Part shown: piece after piece, positions 30,948-33,419 of the stretch | Layout of the letters: each line of letters opens with the position of its first letter | Position numbering within the stretch: the stretch's first letter is position 1 | Assembly: GCA_902787375.1 (NCBI GenBank) | Contig: CADAGD010000016.1 | Location: 1-33,419 of the forward strand | DNA from: an uncultured Eubacteriales bacterium | GTDB lineage: Bacteria > Bacillota > Clostridia > Christensenellales > CAG-138 | Length of the DNA stretch: 33,419 bases | Direction: 5' to 3' | Translations under genes and position numbers: made by a program | Notes under the pieces: model-generated | What the model was told of the DNA's origin: nothing | The model's input: the letters and a program-made list of their open reading frames with translations, nothing else | Database searches by the model: none

Positions 30948-31448
30948 ATGCTTTATTTCTGCTTTGATGCTGAAACAGACGGTCTTTATGGTGAAGCGTT
31001 TGCTATAGCAGCGGTTGTTATGGATGGTCACGGAGAGTTGATAGACCTATTCTCAAAGAAGTGCATTGCTCCCGGTGTATTTGATGAATGGACAAGAAAA
31101 AACTGTCTGCCCTACCTTGATGATATAGAAAACTGCAAGAGCCGCAACTTACTCATCTCTGAGTTCTGGGATTTCTATATAAAATGGAAAGACAGATGTA
31201 TATCCGTCGCAGACGTTCCCTGCCCCGTGGAAGCAAATTTATTGCGCACATGTGTGAAAATCGACGAACCAGATCGAAGGTTCATGGCTCCATTCCCGCT
31301 GATTGACGTCGCGTCGGTGCTTTATGCAAAGGGTATTGATCCACTCATAGACAGACTTGAATTCTCCGGTCATAACGGTGATAAGCATAATCCCATCGAC
31401 GATGCGATTGCTTCTGTGAAGTGCCTTTTAAAGGCCATGTCCATGTAA
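30948..31448 (+). CDS. DEDDh-family 3'-5' exonuclease
   Basis: A 166-residue RNase H-fold exonuclease of the oligoribonuclease/RNase T/DnaQ type. The catalytic set is visible: Asp-7 and Glu-9 (FDAETDGL), Asp-89 (VADVPCPVEANLL), His-147 and Asp-152 (HNPIDDAIASV), the last motif closely resembling Orn. The substrate, RNA or DNA ends or short nucleotides, cannot be told. The ATG at 30948 has CGGAGGTG six bases ahead. It is transcribed divergently from the Cmr operon from a neighbouring promoter region, so a link to CRISPR immunity is conceivable but not established. A decayed gene start (GGAGAAAATGTAA) follows 30 bp after its stop. Confidence 0.8.
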   Translation: MLYFCFDAETDGLYGEAFAIAAVVMDGHGELIDLFSKKCIAPGVFDEWTRKNCLPYLDDIENCKSRNLLISEFWDFYIKWKDRCISVADVPCPVEANLLRTCVKIDEPDRRFMAPFPLIDVASVLYAKGIDPLIDRLEFSGHNGDKHNPIDDAIASVKCLLKAMSM

Positions 31449-31532
31449 TGTCAAGCAAAACGAGTATAAGAAGGAGAAAATGTAACGGCAGTATATCCGG
31501 CAAAACGGAAACTGCAAAGCAACATTCAGGTT

Positions 31533-31978
31533 TTACAGAACCTTTATTAGCAGTACCTCACCGTCTTCTGTATCCCCTGTCTCCTTGAAACCGAACTCGT
31601 TATAAAGGTGAAGCCCAATCAGTTTTTCCGGGGCGGTGAACAGGTAAATCTTGTCCGCGTCCCGTTCGCTGAAATATCGTATTATCTCAACCAAAGCTGC
31701 GCGACCATAGCCCTTGCCCTGCTCGGCTTTGTCGATCATAAAACGCCAAAGCCATTACTTATCATCCTCAGGATAGAACGGAAACATGCAGAAACCGACA
31801 AGCCTTTCATCGGCATATATCGCAAACGGACGTGCGGTTCCGAGTACTCCGAGTTCTGCTTCTCCGCCTGCTTCAATGAAACGCTGTTTGGTGCAACATA
31901 CGGCTGGTCATCCCGCACAAAAGGCCCCAAAACGGCATCTTTGTTCTTTTCATCTATTGGCTTTAATGCCATTATCAT
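31533..31978 (-). pseudogene. GNAT family N-acetyltransferase, frameshifted and stopped
   Basis: Three pieces in two frames rebuild one acetyltransferase of about 148 residues: MIMALKPIDEKNKDAVLGPF through SLKQAE (31978 to about 31862), then after a frame change LGVLGTARPFAIYADERLVG to FPFYPEDDK, a TAA at 31757-31755, then WLWRFMIDKAEQGKGYGRAA (the acetyl-CoA loop Q/RxxGxG/A as EQGKGYGRAA) to the stop at 31533. So at least one indel near 31862 and one nonsense change have inactivated it. The group resembles diamine or spermidine N-acetyltransferases. No good ribosome binding site precedes it now. Confidence 0.85.
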
Positions 31979-32157
31979 ATGTTTTTCTTCTCATACTCAA
32001 CTGAGCTTACGAACATTGTCAACAGAATTATACCATATGACAGCAAAGCAGACAATACTCCGCCGCGAAAGCAACGAGAATCTCTGTCTTGGCAGATAAA
32101 AGAGGTTTCTTTGATGTCGGTACCGCGTAAATGCTGCATGCTGCTTCAAGCGGGAAT

Positions 32158-32946
32158 TTATCCTCGAACTTTCAGAATATCGAGGGTGTGATTGGATGCT
32201 CCAATCAAATCCTGCCTTTCACATGTTGCAAAGTGGTAATCCATCCATTTAGCGAAGGTTTCCGTATCCATATTGTCAATGAAATCGCTGAGGTAATGAG
32301 CCGCGCCGTCCGTTGCTACAAGCTTTATCCTATCCAGAGGGAACCTGGAATTCAGCATAGCAATATCTTCCGTTCTGACCAACTCAAATATCTCTTTCGG
32401 TTCGCTTTTGCAATGCCAATCGTCCGTCAGCAAAGAGCTTGTTTTCGTGACCTCATCGAGATGGTTCCCCAAGAACACATACTGAATGATTGTGGGTTCG
32501 TTCATGCAGTAGGCGACCAGAATGTATCCTCCGGGTTTCGTGACACGAACCGCTTCGGACATGGCTTTTATTTTGTCTTCCGATGCATATAGATGATACA
32601 TGGGCCCCAGGAGCATTGTCAGGTCAAATGATTGATCGCGGAATGACGAAAGATCCAGCGCATCACCTTGAATTGCAGTAATCGGTTCGTCACCATTCAG
32701 TTTTGACCTTAAAATATCCAGATTGTGCTGAACCAATTCGACCGCCGTCACGGAGTATCCTTCCTTTGCAAGTGCCACGCTGTATCTGCCGGTACCTGCG
32801 CCGACTTCGAGAATCTTGGGTGAGTCAAACCGAGAAGTGCATTCATGGATGTATTTCATAGTGGTCAGATATTCAACCTGTCCATGCTGTGATAAAAGTC
32901 GTTTATCCTCATCTCTGCTGTTATAGTATTCATCAAGTAAGCTCAT
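32158..32946 (-). CDS. Class I SAM-dependent methyltransferase
   Basis: A 262-residue Rossmann-fold methyltransferase. Motif I ILEVGAGTGRYSVALA (45-60), acidic residue at the end of beta-2 (VTAVEL), motif IV SFDLTMLLGPMYHL and KPGGYILVA (motif VI) are clear, so it binds S-adenosylmethionine. The substrate is unknown; such small enzymes act on metabolites, antibiotics or tRNA. GAGGTGA precedes the ATG, and the promoter at 32981-33009 is near consensus. It is a single gene between the broken GNAT and the transposase fragment, in a region of gene decay and transfer. Confidence 0.88.
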   Translation of the reverse strand: MSLLDEYYNSRDEDKRLLSQHGQVEYLTTMKYIHECTSRFDSPKILEVGAGTGRYSVALAKEGYSVTAVELVQHNLDILRSKLNGDEPITAIQGDALDLSSFRDQSFDLTMLLGPMYHLYASEDKIKAMSEAVRVTKPGGYILVAYCMNEPTIIQYVFLGNHLDEVTKTSSLLTDDWHCKSEPKEIFELVRTEDIAMLNSRFPLDRIKLVATDGAAHYLSDFIDNMDTETFAKWMDYHFATCERQDLIGASNHTLDILKVRG

Positions 32947-32980
32947 ATTTCACCTCGCCAAGCAGCATTCTTTCAAGCAA

Positions 32981-33009
32981 ATTATACCACATTGAAGCAC
33001 ACCGTTCAA
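32981..33009 (-). promoter_or_regulatory. Sigma-A promoter of the methyltransferase gene
   Basis: Minus strand -35 TTGAAC (33009-33004), 17-bp spacer, -10 TATAAT (32986-32981), 34 bp before the start codon. Confidence 0.75.
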
Positions 33010-33052
33010 CAAAAAAACTTGTCCGGATCGTGTCAATAACTTCTGGGAGAAA

Positions 33053-33418
33053 TCAAGCGCAGGGATCGAGAGGCCTAAGCTTGGCGCAGGCTTTGAGCAG
33101 GATGGTAGTGCCTGTGAGCTTGCCATAGGTCAGGCCTGCGGGAGCATGCTCGTTCTCGAAGACGCTCCAATCGTGATGTCCGCTGAAGGCTTCATTGATC
33201 TGCTTTTCGGCGTATTTGCTGTATATCTCAAGCCCGTTTTTAAGGGCGTTGTGATCTTTTGCGCGTTCCTTCCTGCTCCTTGAAACGCGGATATGTTCGG
33301 CGGTGACTTTACCGCCGTTTTCGGTGAATACTCTGAGCATCGCCATCTTGCCGAGGCCTTCTCTGCTCCATGCAAGTGGATTCCTCGAAAGTCTTTCGGA
33401 AAGAACGTGACTGATGAG
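33053..33418 (-). mobile_element. ISLre2 (UPF0236) family transposase, C-terminal part, cut by window edge
   Basis: The frame is open from base 33418 to a stop at 33053, giving the last 121 residues: [20 protein letters not shown], then [16 protein letters not shown] and a basic [10 protein letters not shown] stretch. The SHVLSxRLSxxPxxWSxxGxxxMxxLRxxxxNGG pattern is characteristic of the UPF0236/ISLre2 transposase C-terminus. Upstream residues lie outside the window, so whether the element is intact cannot be judged. Inverted terminal repeats were not identified. It bounds the accessory region on the right. Confidence 0.8.
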
Positions 33419-33419
33419 C

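Noticed and set aside
32158..32946. Methyltransferase as a SAM-AMP-related enzyme of the CRISPR system
   Set aside because: It has its own promoter, lies beyond a decayed gene, and shows the motifs of an ordinary class I methyltransferase.

Overview
The window looks like a chromosomal segment of an endospore-forming Clostridia member (Bacillota). The evidence is two tandem alpha/beta-type small acid-soluble spore proteins, a SpoIVFA/SpoIVFB-like pair, Gram-positive-style lipoproteins, strong AGGAGG ribosome binding sites, several near-consensus sigma-A promoters, and an ISLre2-type transposase fragment. I cannot name a genus from the sequence alone.

Left part (1-20.2 kb) is ordinary chromosome. 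On the minus strand it holds two SASP genes, tgt, a SpoIVFB-like M50 protease, a SpoIVFA-like protein and an XRE/S24 (LexA/CI-like) regulator whose catalytic dyad is altered. A 40-residue membrane peptide with a perfect promoter is transcribed away from that regulator. Next come a PQQ-propeller membrane protein, a cyclophilin lipoprotein, a DUF4300-like lipoprotein and a secreted protein with two InlB-type repeats that is divergent from a small XRE gene. They are followed by a CHAP amidase with four peptidoglycan-binding repeats, an ABC exporter operon, two lipoproteins, and a five-gene carbohydrate ABC uptake operon with its own perfect promoter.

At about 20.36 kb a tRNA-Ser(GGA) gene marks the start of what looks like an accessory island running to the right edge. 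It contains an XRE membrane regulator, a four-helix-bundle (S23/IVS-type) gene killed by one stop codon, a truncated acetyltransferase head, and then the main system: an 8.3 kb minus-strand type III-B CRISPR (Cmr) operon (22.2-30.6 kb). Right of it are a divergent DEDDh exonuclease, a decayed GNAT gene, a SAM-dependent methyltransferase and an ISLre2 transposase fragment cut by the window edge.

The Cmr operon reads: CorA-like membrane protein (GTG start), 156-residue coiled-coil protein of unknown function (TTG start), cmr1, cas10/cmr2, cmr3, cmr4, cmr5, cmr6. Genes overlap or nearly abut behind one perfect TTGACA-N17-TATAAT promoter. Cas10 keeps the GGDD cyclase motif but has no room for, and no sign of, the N-terminal HD nuclease, and no CARF or other soluble nuclease effector is visible. 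The probable logic is therefore RNA-guided target recognition, then Cas10-made nucleotide messenger, then a membrane effector of the CorA type. That resembles the SAM-AMP/CorA type III-B systems described in Bacteroides. No CRISPR array, cas6, cas1 or cas2 is in the window. The 156-residue protein and the divergent exonuclease are the least explained parts of the locus.
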